From positions 2,184,501-2,248,500 of the forward strand of contig NZ_CP040749.1 in the NCBI RefSeq assembly GCF_006065315.1: a stretch of DNA of 64,000 nt, read 5' to 3'. Below the pieces are notes generated by a model. The model saw nothing but the letters and a program-made list of their open reading frames with translations, had not been told where the DNA came from and searched no databases. This stretch comes from Aureibaculum algae. Lineage in GTDB: Bacteria > Bacteroidota > Bacteroidia > Flavobacteriales > Flavobacteriaceae. Position numbers and translations under genes: made by a program. Of this stretch, positions 50,351-60,079 are shown in pieces (position 1 is the first letter of the stretch; each line of letters begins with the position of its first letter).

Positions 50351-50809
50351 TTAAATATGAGAATACTTAACTTTAATAACAAGTTTTTTAACCTTAGTAG
50401 TTCGACTAATTGTAATACCAGGTTTGTGTAGGTCGCTTGGAAACAGCATAGCAAACATTCCTCTTTTTAGTGTAATTGTGTCGTATTTTTCGTTGAATAA
50501 TTCATAATCATTTTTGGCGTCATATTTTTTAATCGCACTTTGACCAATTAAGGTGGTTATTCCAATTTTTTCTTCACCAGAGAGCATTATGTGAATATCT
50601 ATATAGTTGCGATGTGCTTCTAAAAAACCTTCTGAATTATTTTTGGTTTCATATGTATTTACTAGAGCGAAAATTTGTTCTTGATGTATGGCATGTTTTC
50701 CTAATTCGATTTTTTCTAGATCGGTTGTAGCGATGTAATTAAATGCGGTTTTAAAACGTGCATTTATTTCACTGTATAAGGCACAGTTTTCTATTTTATC
50801 GAAAATCAT
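50351..50809 (-). CDS. YhcH/YjgK/YiaL family protein (sialic acid-associated)
   Basis: The protein has 152 residues from ATG 50809 (MIFDKIENCALY), which is the usual family start. A longer frame to 50908 adds a hydrophobic stretch not seen in the family. The cupin-like DUF386 fold shows HRNYIDIHIMLSGEEKIGI and FPSDLHKPGI metal-ligand motifs. Family members are often linked to sialic acid operons and proposed as sugar anomerases or isomerases. It follows the lyase gene on the same strand. Confidence 0.88.
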   Translation of the reverse strand: MIFDKIENCALYSEINARFKTAFNYIATTDLEKIELGKHAIHQEQIFALVNTYETKNNSEGFLEAHRNYIDIHIMLSGEEKIGITTLIGQSAIKKYDAKNDYELFNEKYDTITLKRGMFAMLFPSDLHKPGITISRTTKVKKLVIKVKYSHI

Positions 50810-50984
50810 AATGGTCAGAATAAATGTAATAAAGAATTCAGACGTTTTCCATGATGGCTGAAACTTCACTAAACCGTAAGTAAAATAATATGCAGCTGTT
50901 ACATTCAAAAGATTGCCACGTCGCGTATTAAATTTCTATTAATTGATAATCATTCGTTCACGCTTCTCGCAATGACAAGTCATC

Positions 50985-51893
50985 TCAATTTTTGCTCAAC
51001 AAGCCTTTATACCCAACTGCATCCAACTCTTTTTGAATGATTTTGTAATCAGCATCTGATAAAGTTGCATGTGGATATCTACTTGGACCGCAATCAACAC
51101 CCAATGTTTTCATAAAACCTTTGGCTACTCCGTTAAAGCCGCCTTTAGCATTTAAAATATCGACAAAAAGAGCTGCTTTTCTTTGTAATTCAGAGGCGAG
51201 CTCCATGTTTCCAGCTTTAAAGGCTTCAATAATTTTATAATATAGAGGTGCCATTTGATTATATGTACTGCCTACCCAACCTGTGGCTCCCAATGGTAAG
51301 CTAGAAAGTAGAATTTCATCAACACCAAAAAGCACATTACTTTCTTTATTATTATAATTTAAGCAGTAGTTATAATCAATCAAATCGTTTTTAGTAAATT
51401 TTAAACCAGCAAAATTTGGAATTTTATCAATTGCCATTGGTAGGAAATCTATCATTTTAAAATCCGCTCCTGTCAACACGGGAATATGATAATAGTAAAA
51501 TGGCAAATCAGGTGCACTTTTTGCTATTTCAGCACAATAATACACTAAACTTTCTAACGTTGGTGGTTTAAAATAAAAAGGAGAAAGCGTAGCAATTGCA
51601 TCCACTTTATCCGCAGAATGTGCAGCCAAATCCTTTGCCACTTTTAGACTCGTATGGCCGACATGGTTTATCAAAACAAAATTATCAGAACGATGCTTAG
51701 ACCATTCTGTAATAATTTGTTTGCGTTCTTCAACAGAAAGTGAAGCAAAATCACCAGTTGAGCCATTTACGAAAGCTCCCGTTACTTTATTGGTTTTTAA
51801 AAACGCATTATACGAGGATATAACCTGTAAATTTAACGATTGGTCTTTATGCATAGGGGCGTAGGTAGCCGCTATTAGATTTTTTATTTTCAT
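50985..51893 (-). CDS. nanA: N-acetylneuraminate lyase (dihydrodipicolinate synthase family)
   Basis: The 302-residue TIM-barrel class I aldolase has the Tyr motif in FYYYHIPVLTG (about 131-141) and the Schiff-base Lys in GLKFTKND (about 166). The N-terminal ATYAPMHKDQSLN and GSTGDFASL match the sialic acid lyase subgroup. It splits Neu5Ac to ManNAc and pyruvate in the cytosol, feeding the AGE epimerase. A stable hairpin separates it from the upstream susD. Confidence 0.92.
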   Translation of the reverse strand: MKIKNLIAATYAPMHKDQSLNLQVISSYNAFLKTNKVTGAFVNGSTGDFASLSVEERKQIITEWSKHRSDNFVLINHVGHTSLKVAKDLAAHSADKVDAIATLSPFYFKPPTLESLVYYCAEIAKSAPDLPFYYYHIPVLTGADFKMIDFLPMAIDKIPNFAGLKFTKNDLIDYNYCLNYNNKESNVLFGVDEILLSSLPLGATGWVGSTYNQMAPLYYKIIEAFKAGNMELASELQRKAALFVDILNAKGGFNGVAKGFMKTLGVDCGPSRYPHATLSDADYKIIQKELDAVGYKGLLSKN

Positions 51894-51930
51894 AAAAATT
51901 GGTTCTTGAATAGTAAATTATTGAAAAATT

Positions 51931-51966
51931 AAAAGAGAGTTGTGTTGTGAACTACAACTCTCTTTT
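51931..51966. terminator. Strong hairpin between susD2 and nanA
   Basis: AAAAGAGAGTTGT (51931-51943) and its exact complement ACAACTCTCTTTT (51954-51966) form a 13-bp stem with a 10-nt loop. It works as a bidirectional-looking terminator with a U-rich end on the minus strand. It probably reduces read-through from susCD into nanA or protects the susCD transcript. Confidence 0.75.
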
Positions 51967-52031
51967 ATAAACTGTATATTTTTAAAAATATACAAATGCA
52001 AAACTAACTCAAATAATACATGAAAAATAAT

Positions 52032-53528
52032 TTAATTATACCCTTGTGTCTGATCTAATGCAGGATTTCTTCCAATCATATCAGTGGTAATTGGCAAAAG
52101 TAGTTTATACTCATCACCTGAATTTAAAAAAGGAACTTCATTAATTACGTAATTATTGCCTGCTCTACGTAAGTCCCACCAGCGTTTACCTTCTCCAATA
52201 AATTCTTTATAACGCTCATTCAAAATAGCATTGGCATTGGCAGTTTGAGAACCGTTTGTATATTCGTGAGTTGCAGCTACATAATTTGCACCATAAGCTC
52301 TTTGTCTGATTTCATTGATTTCATCTGAAGGATCTTCTCCTAATAAATTTTTGGCTTCAGCAATCATTAAAATAACATCAGCATATCTGTACACCGGAAT
52401 ATTACTGTCAAAAATACGTTCTGACCCATCAACACGACCTAAAAATTTATTAAAGATAGAACCAAAATAGGTAGGTTCATTATAGGTTGGGTATCCAACG
52501 CCATCCGTATATAATCTAATAAAAGTTGCAGCTTTTCGGCTATCGTCATTATCATCCAATAATAAAATGGTTTTTTCAGATTGTCCATATCTATTGGCTC
52601 CCGAAATTACAAAACTCGACATTGAATTGCCATCTTGATCAAATTGAGGATTAATCTCAGTACTTCTTCCTGTTAAACTATTGTAAAGATTTGAAGCTTC
52701 ATCTTGAGCATAGTCTATAGCAAAGATAAACTCACTATTTCCTTCATTAGACGCTCCCCATAAATCATTATAATTTGGAGCTAATTCAACACCTAAAGAA
52801 GCAATTTGTTCTAAGGCAGACTTCGCTATAGTTAAATCTGACGTGCCTCCACCTAAAAGATTACCTGACCAAATAAATACATCACCTTTTAAAGCCAATG
52901 TTGCTGCTTTTGACCAATAGACGTTGCTACCATTAAAAAAACTATCATCAGTACCAAAATTACTTAAAGATGCTTCAATATCTGATTTAATTAAGGTCAT
53001 TACTTCGCTTTGAGGAGATCTAGGCTTACTTAATGAAGATGGATCTACATTGTTAAGAGGCTCTGTAATTAGAGGTACATCTCCCCAAGTTTTTAACAAG
53101 GTGTAGTAGTACAATGCTCTTAAGCCATATGCCTGACCAATTAAATGGTTTTTATCATCCTCATTTACAAAACTTATGTTAGATATATTTATCAAAAAGT
53201 CATTCACTTTATGAATATTAGAATATATCCCAGCCCAACCACCAAAAGGTGCGGTTGATACTGTAATGTTTGATTCTATAAGCGATTCGTTTGAAGGAGA
53301 TTCATAAGTACGACCACCCCAAATATCACTTCTCATTTCTCCTAATAACCAAAAGTTGGCATTTGATGATCTTAAATCTCCATACAGGCCAGTATGTGCA
53401 GTTCTTGCACCAGTTTCCGTATCCCAAAATCCAGATGCGGTTAATTCACTCGGGCTTGTTAATTCCAGTTCACTTTCGCAAGAACTGAACATAACTAAAG
53501 CAATTAGTATATAAATATATTTTTTCAT
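52032..53528 (-). CDS. SusD/RagB family lipoprotein (second pair)
   Basis: The 498-residue protein has a lipoprotein signal (MFSSC) and the SusD opening ELELTSPSELTASGFWDTETGA. Helical repeats follow, then the C-terminal NERYKEFIGEGKRWWDLRRAG signature. By position beside nanA and yhcH it is the NanU-type sialic acid binder. It starts 11 bp after susC2 on the same strand. Because susC2 is split by an IS, it may be expressed poorly unless the IS supplies a promoter. Confidence 0.93.
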   Translation of the reverse strand: MKKYIYILIALVMFSSCESELELTSPSELTASGFWDTETGARTAHTGLYGDLRSSNANFWLLGEMRSDIWGGRTYESPSNESLIESNITVSTAPFGGWAGIYSNIHKVNDFLINISNISFVNEDDKNHLIGQAYGLRALYYYTLLKTWGDVPLITEPLNNVDPSSLSKPRSPQSEVMTLIKSDIEASLSNFGTDDSFFNGSNVYWSKAATLALKGDVFIWSGNLLGGGTSDLTIAKSALEQIASLGVELAPNYNDLWGASNEGNSEFIFAIDYAQDEASNLYNSLTGRSTEINPQFDQDGNSMSSFVISGANRYGQSEKTILLLDDNDDSRKAATFIRLYTDGVGYPTYNEPTYFGSIFNKFLGRVDGSERIFDSNIPVYRYADVILMIAEAKNLLGEDPSDEINEIRQRAYGANYVAATHEYTNGSQTANANAILNERYKEFIGEGKRWWDLRRAGNNYVINEVPFLNSGDEYKLLLPITTDMIGRNPALDQTQGYN

Positions 53529-53539
53529 TATTTTAGAAT

Positions 53540-54281
53540 TTAAAATGTTAAGTTTAGTCCGATAGTATAGGTTTTTGGAACAGGAAACGTTCCATATTGC
53601 ACACCACCTGCCTCAGGTGAATCTCCGCTAAAGCCTTTAAAGTAGTATAAATTACTTCCGGTTAGATACACACTTAAGTTCTGAATCTTATCTTTAAATA
53701 TACTCGTAGGCAGGTCATAACTTAATGTTACTTCTCTCAGTGCTAAGTAATCTCCTTTTTCCCAGAATTTATTATTACCAGCGTTTAATAAACTTGTACT
53801 ACTAAAAAAGTCACTACCTTCATTACCTCTCCAAACGTTTTTGGCTCCATTAACAAAAACAAAACGTGGTAGATCTGCATCTGTATTCGTAGGTGTCCAA
53901 GAATCTAAAATTTCTATAGGCTGTTCTAAATTACCTTGCGTTTGTCCATATCCTTTATTTTTAATATGATTCCATACTAAGTGTCCAGTAGCAAAATCTG
54001 TTTTTACGAACAAATTGAATTTTTTATAGTTTAAGTTTGTTGTAAAGCCACCTATAAAACTTGGTGTTGTACGTCCAATTACTTTTCTATCTAAACTATT
54101 AATAACCCCATCATTATTAATATCTCTCCATTTTACATCACCTGCCCATCGTTGATTACGACTAAAGCCAGGCATTAATTCATCTGAGATGGCATTATCG
54201 GCATCAGCTTCAGCCTGAGTATCATAAATATCGTCTTGAATGTAAGCAATTACCAAATCACCTCCATAGCGTTGACCTTCT
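53540..54281 (-). pseudogene. 3' part of susC2, cut off by IS3 insertion
   Basis: The frame encodes QEGQRYGGDLVIAYIQDD... down to TYTIGLNLTF, the last 246 residues of a SusC barrel. It has no signal peptide, plug or own start, so it cannot make a working receptor. When joined to 58110-55586 with one copy of the target triplet, the total is exactly 1089 codons in one frame. Confidence 0.9.
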
Positions 54282-54323
54282 TGCTGACCCGTCCTGAATA
54301 TAGGCTACATAATTTTAAACATT

Positions 54324-54689
54324 ATGTATAAAAATGACAAAGTAATTAGACGGTATTCAGAACCTTTTAAACTAAAAATTCTGGATGAACTTAGTAAAGG
54401 TAAGCACACAAAGAGCGAACTTTGTAAACTCTATTCTATTGCACCTACAACGGTCAATGAGTGGATTAAAAAGTATAATCGTAAAGACTTAATGAACACC
54501 AGAGTAAAAGTGGAAACAAAAGACGAAATATCTAGAATTAAAGCACTACAAAAAGAGAATGAAAAGCTTAAAAAGCTTCTACTTAAAAAGGATCTGGATG
54601 CTATGGTAGAAGAATCTTACCTTGAAGTAGCAGCTGAAAAACTAGGCTATAAAAATGTTCAGCAACTTAAAAAAAAACTCAATATCTAG
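54324..54689 (+). CDS. IS3 transposase OrfA
   Basis: The 121-residue HTH protein (YSEPFKLKILDEL, then LCKLYSIAPTTVNEWIKKY) has a leucine-zipper-like C-terminal helix (KALQKENEKLKKLLLKK). This is the DNA-binding part of an IS3 transposase. Near its end it runs through nine A (54669-54677), a likely -1 slippage site leading into the OrfB frame. Confidence 0.92.
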   Translation: MYKNDKVIRRYSEPFKLKILDELSKGKHTKSELCKLYSIAPTTVNEWIKKYNRKDLMNTRVKVETKDEISRIKALQKENEKLKKLLLKKDLDAMVEESYLEVAAEKLGYKNVQQLKKKLNI

Positions 54690-55546
54690 CATTTATTAAA
54701 ACTAGAAATAGAGCTAAGGGATTTGCTTCTTTATCTACTATAGCAAGTTGTTTTGGACTTAAACGTGATGCGTATTATAAATACAAATCTAGAGCTGATA
54801 TGCGTTTAAAAATAGAACAACAGATTATTGAAATTGTTAGAAAAAGACGTAAATCCCTTCCTAGAGAAGGTGTTCGAAAACTCACTAAATCATTAGATAA
54901 CGAGTTTACAAAAGCCAACCTTAAAGTAGGTAGAGATACACTATTTAATGTCCTTAGAAAACACCAAATGCTAACACTTAGAAAGAAAACTAGTGCCAGA
55001 ACAACCAACTCTTATCATCGGTTTTACAAGTACAATAACATTATAAAAGATATGGAAGTTACTAAACCAAATCAAGTCTGGGTCTCTGATATTACATATA
55101 TTAGAACTGTAAAAGGCTTTTGTTACTTGGCTTTGATAACAGATATGCATTCCAGGAAAATTGTTGGGTATGACATAAGTGATAGCTTGGAATTAAAAGG
55201 TTGTGTAAGAGCTCTTAATAAAGCCATCTATCAAGCTAAAAACATTAAACAGCTTATTCATCATTCCGACAGAGGAATACAATATTGTAGCAATGTATAC
55301 ACACAAATACTCAAAAGAAAAAAGATAGATATTAGTATGACTGAAGAAAATCATTGTTACGAAAACGCAATGGCAGAACGTGTAAACGGAATTTTAAAAG
55401 ACGAATTTTACTTAGACCAAACCTTTGATAACGTGGAACACGCAAAGAGAGCTGCAAAAAATGCAATTAATTTATACAACGAAATAAGATTACACTTATC
55501 TTTAGACTATAAAACACCAAATATGGTATATAAATTATCAGCTTAA
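54668..55546 (+). CDS. IS3 transposase OrfB (DDE integrase), via -1 frameshift
   Basis: The frame is open from 54668, in the -1 frame relative to OrfA, and the first ATG is at 54800. The usual product is an OrfAB fusion of roughly 410 residues. The DDE catalytic triad is visible: VSDITYI (first Asp), HHSDRGIQYCS (second Asp) and NAMAERVNG (Glu). The IS-typical HTH_21 segment (RKSLPREGVRKL) lies near the start. All parts are intact. Confidence 0.9.
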
Positions 55547-55585
55547 ATTAATTATTAACCTGTAGCCATATTTCAGGACTAGACA

Positions 55586-58110
55586 TGCAAACCACCTACC
55601 CATTCTTCTTGATTTGTTTTCGTATTCCAAATCAATTGACCTCCTTGTCTGTTTAGATCATTGTCGTTCTCAGGAAGGTTAACTACATAATTTTTATTGG
55701 TTGTAAAAGTTGCACCGACATTCCAACTAAAATCATCTTTCTTAATTATTTCTCCATTTATCTGTAGTTCAAAACCTTTATTTCTATACGTACCATTATT
55801 TGTTAATATACCACCAAAACCAGTATAATATGGTAATGTGAGGGTGGCTAGTTTATCCTTAATATCTCTAGAGTATATATCCGTTATTAGTGATAAACGA
55901 TCATTGAAGAATGAGACATCTAAACCAAAATTCAATGTAGTTGCTTTTTCCCACTTAAGATCTAAAGTAGCCAAACTTGTATTTCCATATCCAGTTTGCC
56001 CATTATACACGCCTTGACTTCCGTAAGACCCAAAAACACCATAATTACTTAAAACATCCTGATTTCCATTAACTCCATAACTTAATCTAGGCTTAATTTT
56101 GGAAATTGTTTTACTAAAAGTTGAATTTTTAAAGAAGTCTTCATTATGTGCACTCCAACCCAAAGAAACACCAGGAAAGAAACCAAATTTGTTATTTCCT
56201 AATCTTGATGACCCATCATATCTGTAGGTAAGACTAACTAAATATTTATCATTGTAGTCATATAACAATCTACCAAAAGTAGAAGTTATAACATATTCGG
56301 TTTCTGCACTATAAGGAATGCCATCTGCTTCAGGAGCAGCATTTAAGGTCTGAATTAAATCAGTTGGCGAATTTCTTGTACCAGCAGAAGTACCAAAATA
56401 ATTATCTTTATAATATTCTGCACCCACCAAGACATTCACATTGTGATAACCAAACTTTTTAATATAGTTTAGGGTACCCGTTAATTGATTTCTTAAGGTT
56501 CTACCTAAACTAACAGAAGCTTCACGACCTGTACGTAAAGGCCCCGTTGTGCTACCCACACGATAAGCTTTATTAAAACTTTCATTATGATTGTTAATGG
56601 CAAAATGACTACCGTCTATTGATAGTGTTAGATCGTCTAGAAGATCCCAATCAATTCCAACAGATGCGGATAATCGTTGTTCTAAATTCTTTCTTATAAA
56701 TTTATCTTGATAATATAAAGGGTTACCAAAACTTTGGTTTTGACCTACGCTATAAACATTAGAAAAAGTACCATCAGCATTAGTGTCGTAAGTTCGAGAA
56801 GTAGCCGCTTGGCCCTGAAATCTTCTAAATACAGTATCGTCATTGCCTAAAGGGCTTCTGCTTAAATTAGAATGTGAATATAATATTGTAGAATTCACTT
56901 TAAATTTATCTGAGATATTATAAGAACCGCTGAACTTACCAGAATATCTTTTAAAACCCGACCCTAAAACTAATCCATCATTATCCAAAGCACCTAGTCC
57001 CAAATAATAAGTTCCTTTTTCATTTCCACCGTCAAACGATAAATAATGGTCTTTTGAGAAACTGTCTTGATAAATACGGTCCCCAACTCCTTTGTTATCA
57101 TAAAATAAAATTTCCTGACTTGGATCTAATATATCGGGAATAGAATTCCAACCTGGCTGATTTAATAAATATGAATTCGCTGATGTTAATAATTGTGTTG
57201 TGAAAGGATCATTGGTCGAATTATTTCCAGTACCCGCACTTTGATTGCCATCCAAAAAAGCACCAAAGGCACCTGAGTTATTTACGGTTTCTCTATACCA
57301 CGCTATTGATTGTCTATTATAATTAATATGGTCTTCAGCACCTATATACTGCTGATCATCTCGTTCTTTATTGCTACTATATCTAAATTTATAATTTACA
57401 GAGCTTTTACCTACTTTTCCTGTTTTTGTAGTTACTAAAATAACACCATTTGCAGATCTTGCCCCATAAATAGCTGTTGCTGCTGCATCTTTTAAAACCT
57501 CAATTGATTCGATGTCATCAGAATTCAAACCATAGAATGAACTAGGTATACCATCTACTAATATTAAAGGAGCATCATTTCCGAAATTTGTACCACCACG
57601 TAAAATAATTTGTGGCGTAGAACCCGGTTGTCCGGTGGTGTTGGTAACTCTTAAACCAGCAACTGTTCCTTGAAGTGCAGAACCGACATTAGATCGTGTT
57701 GATGTTTCTAATATTCTTGTATCTAATTTAGAAATAGAAGTAGTTAAAGTAGCTCTGGTTTGTTTTCCATAACCTGTAATAATAACTTCACTAAGCACGT
57801 TAACATCTTCGACTAAGGTTAGGTTAATTACGTTGTCAATTCCAACGGTTACCTCTTGAGTGGTATAACCAACAAAGCTGAATAAAAGTATATCACCTGT
57901 AGTTGCCTCAATAGAATAATTTCCATCAAAATCGGTTGTTTCACCAGTTGTAGTCCCTTTAATCTGCACAGTAGCCCCAGGTAATGGTTGGCTGTCGCTA
58001 GAAGAAGTTACTTTTCCTGTAATTGTTTTTTCCTGACCATAACTACTTATGGGAAGGCATAAAAACAGTAAAAATATCATCGAAATGACATAATAATTTT
58101 TATTTCTCAT
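55586..58110 (-). pseudogene. 5' part of susC2, SusC/RagA TonB-dependent receptor truncated by IS3
   Basis: It encodes a signal peptide (1-25), a CarboxypepD_reg domain (GKVTSSSDSQPLPGATVQIKGT), a plug with LNSDDIESIEVLKDAAATAIYGARSANGVILVTTKTGK and most of the barrel, to GQLIWNTKTNQEEWVGGL. The frame then enters the IS and stops after three more codons. The lost C-terminal strands are needed for barrel closure, so the product should not function. It is the probable sialic acid or sialoglycan importer of the nan operon. Confidence 0.92.
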
Positions 58111-58153
58111 ATTTTAAAATTTAATTGAGTTAGTAAAATTGTATTATATATTA

Positions 58154-58175
58154 TGTATAACATAATGCAATATTA
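58154..58175 (-). promoter_or_regulatory. Predicted NanR-type operator, site 3 (susC2 promoter)
   Basis: TGTATAACATAATGCA (58154-58169) matches the site at 49506 at 14 of 16 positions. A near -7 element (TAATATTG, minus strand, 58175-58168) overlaps it by the same 2 bp seen at the epimerase promoter. Confidence 0.6.
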
Positions 58176-58187
58176 TAAATTTATTTT

Positions 58188-58822
58188 TAATTGACAAAAG
58201 AAACATTCATTTATTTAGATTTATCCAATGCTGTTTTACAATTAGTTATGTAGCCTTGATTAATCTTTTATTCTTATAGTTTCCGTTAATTAAGTTGATT
58301 TTATATAAAAATTAGTCTTGTTGTATTTTTTAGAAAGGAAGGGAATTTATTTTCAAGGAATTCTTTCACTGGGCGTGACTTTTGGTAAGAAACCAAATGC
58401 AAAAGTAGAAACAACAAATACACTACTACTGTTATGTAGGTATTTGGGTGAAAAACCTCCAAAAATAAGTAGTTGATATATCTTAGTTCTGAGACCTAAA
58501 TTAAATGTTCAATTATTTTATTTGAAAAAGGTTATTAGAAATCTTAGGATTTTGGTTTTAGTTTATTCAATATATGAATATTGATTTTATCTTTAGATTG
58601 TTGCATTTATTCTTTTTTAACAGCTCTTGCGTAATTATAGGGAGTTCAAATTTTTCAATGAGAAAATGATTTGGATACCGTTTCAAATGGTAGTCCGTAA
58701 CCTAATGTTACAGCAAGGGGTAAAATTGTGCTGACAATATGGAAAGTGAGATTTTGTTAATACCACAATAATAAGTAAGTTTATTAAGATATTATTTTAA
58801 TTTTTGTTTATGATTACAAGAA
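58188..58822. other. 635-bp gene-free stretch between susC2 promoter and integrase
   Basis: It is AT-rich with no credible start-containing frame. One open stretch on the minus strand (about 58460-58370) encodes ordinary-looking residues but has no start and ends quickly; it may be the remains of a gene. A -7-like TACTTTTG occurs at 58407-58400, minus strand. No tRNA, strong hairpin or repeat was seen. Confidence 0.5.
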
Positions 58823-60070
58823 TTAAAGTTTCCGATAATTTATATGTTCATCTGATGCTAAACCAAGTTTTGATTTTAAAATGGCCATGTCTTCAGAAAC
58901 TTTTCTATCTAGAATTTTAGCGTAATGTTGTGTAGTTTTTAATGACTTATGACCTAACATTTTACTAACTGATTCTATAGGCACACCATTGGACAATGTT
59001 ATTGTTGTTGCAAATGTATGTCTTGCTAGGTGAGTGGTGAGGTTTTTAGTTATACCCGTTAAATCTGCTATTTCTTTTAAATAAGCATTTGATTTTTGAT
59101 TACTTAGTACTGGTAGTAGAACTTCTTTATTGATTACTTCTTGATGGTTTTTATATTTATTAATTATTGCCATTGCAGTTGGTAGCAGTGGAATATTGCT
59201 TGGAGTATCTGTTTTTGTTCTGAAAGTTTTAATCCACATTTCACCGTCTATTCCCAATACCAAATTACTTTTGGTAAGTTTTTTTACATCGGAGTAGGAG
59301 AGTCCCGTAAAACAACAAAATATAAAAATGTCACGAACTTGATCAAGTCTCGGTGTATGTAATTTTTTTTCTATAAATAATTCTATTTCTTCTTTGGTTA
59401 AAAATTCTCTATCTACAATTTTTAATCTTGATTTCCAATGGTAAAAAGGATCTTTATCTATCCAATCATTAGCGTATGCAATTCTCACAATCTTTTTAAA
59501 ATTGGTGATATACTTTATGGCCGTATTATGACTGCAATTTCTAACGGTTTTTAGATAGTATTCTAAACCACTTATAAATTTATGATCTACATTATTAACA
59601 GGTATATCATCACATTTATATTCTAATTTAATATAATCTTCTACGTGCTTTTTAGCGGTTCTATATCTCTCAGCTGTTCCTGCTGCAAAATCTTTACCAA
59701 TTAATTGTTCTACTTTATCGTTGTGTTCTTGGAAAATATTGAGCAACATTTTTTGATTTTCACTCTTACCTATGTAACGGTTTTTTATATCAAGTGCAGA
59801 AAATATTTTATCATCATCTAAGAATTTCTTTTGAATACCATATAACTTAAACCGTATAGCATCCAAATAATAATTTAATTCTTTTGCTTCTAATGAATTT
59901 CCTATAGCTAAAGCTGCTTCGTAATTCCATTTTTCGGGATTAATTTTTCTTTTAATACTTAGTTGACTCCGCTTGCCATTTACTGTAATTCTTAGGTATA
60001 TAGGAGCTTTACCATCACTTGTGGCTTTGTTCTTCATAGGGAAGAAAAGAAGGGAAAACGTATTATACAT
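58823..60070 (-). CDS. Tyrosine recombinase / site-specific integrase
   Basis: The 415-residue protein has an Arm-binding N-terminus (1-100), a SAM-like core-binding domain (about 105-215, phage_int_SAM_5 type) and a catalytic domain with Arg (VRDIFIFCCFTGLSYSDV), HLARHTFA (HxxR), GHKSLKTTQ and the nucleophile Tyr in QHYAKI. This is the Bacteroidota transposon/phage type integrase. It lies next to a ten-unit repeat array and a tRNA gene, but no tRNA-derived attachment duplicate was found in the window. Confidence 0.93.
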   Translation of the reverse strand: MYNTFSLLFFPMKNKATSDGKAPIYLRITVNGKRSQLSIKRKINPEKWNYEAALAIGNSLEAKELNYYLDAIRFKLYGIQKKFLDDDKIFSALDIKNRYIGKSENQKMLLNIFQEHNDKVEQLIGKDFAAGTAERYRTAKKHVEDYIKLEYKCDDIPVNNVDHKFISGLEYYLKTVRNCSHNTAIKYITNFKKIVRIAYANDWIDKDPFYHWKSRLKIVDREFLTKEEIELFIEKKLHTPRLDQVRDIFIFCCFTGLSYSDVKKLTKSNLVLGIDGEMWIKTFRTKTDTPSNIPLLPTAMAIINKYKNHQEVINKEVLLPVLSNQKSNAYLKEIADLTGITKNLTTHLARHTFATTITLSNGVPIESVSKMLGHKSLKTTQHYAKILDRKVSEDMAILKSKLGLASDEHINYRKL

Positions 60071-60079
60071 AAGTAAAAA

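Larger units (their letters stand above)
54285..55585 (+). mobile_element. IS3-family insertion sequence (1301 bp) inside susC2
   Basis: The left end is TGACCCGTCCTGAATATAGG. The right end, read inward, is TGTCTAGTCCTGAAATATGG. These are imperfect inverted repeats of about 25 bp with TG...CA termini. The triplet TGC at 54282-54284 is repeated at 55586-55588 as a 3-bp target duplication. Both IS3 frames are intact, so the insertion is probably recent and the element may be active. Confidence 0.92.

Noticed and set aside
50810..50908. N-terminal extension of the YhcH protein
   Set aside because: The extra 33 residues are hydrophobic and unlike the family; MIFDKIENC at 50809 is the usual start.
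58370..58460. Possible gene on the minus strand
   Set aside because: The open stretch is short, has no start codon and stops within about 35 codons.
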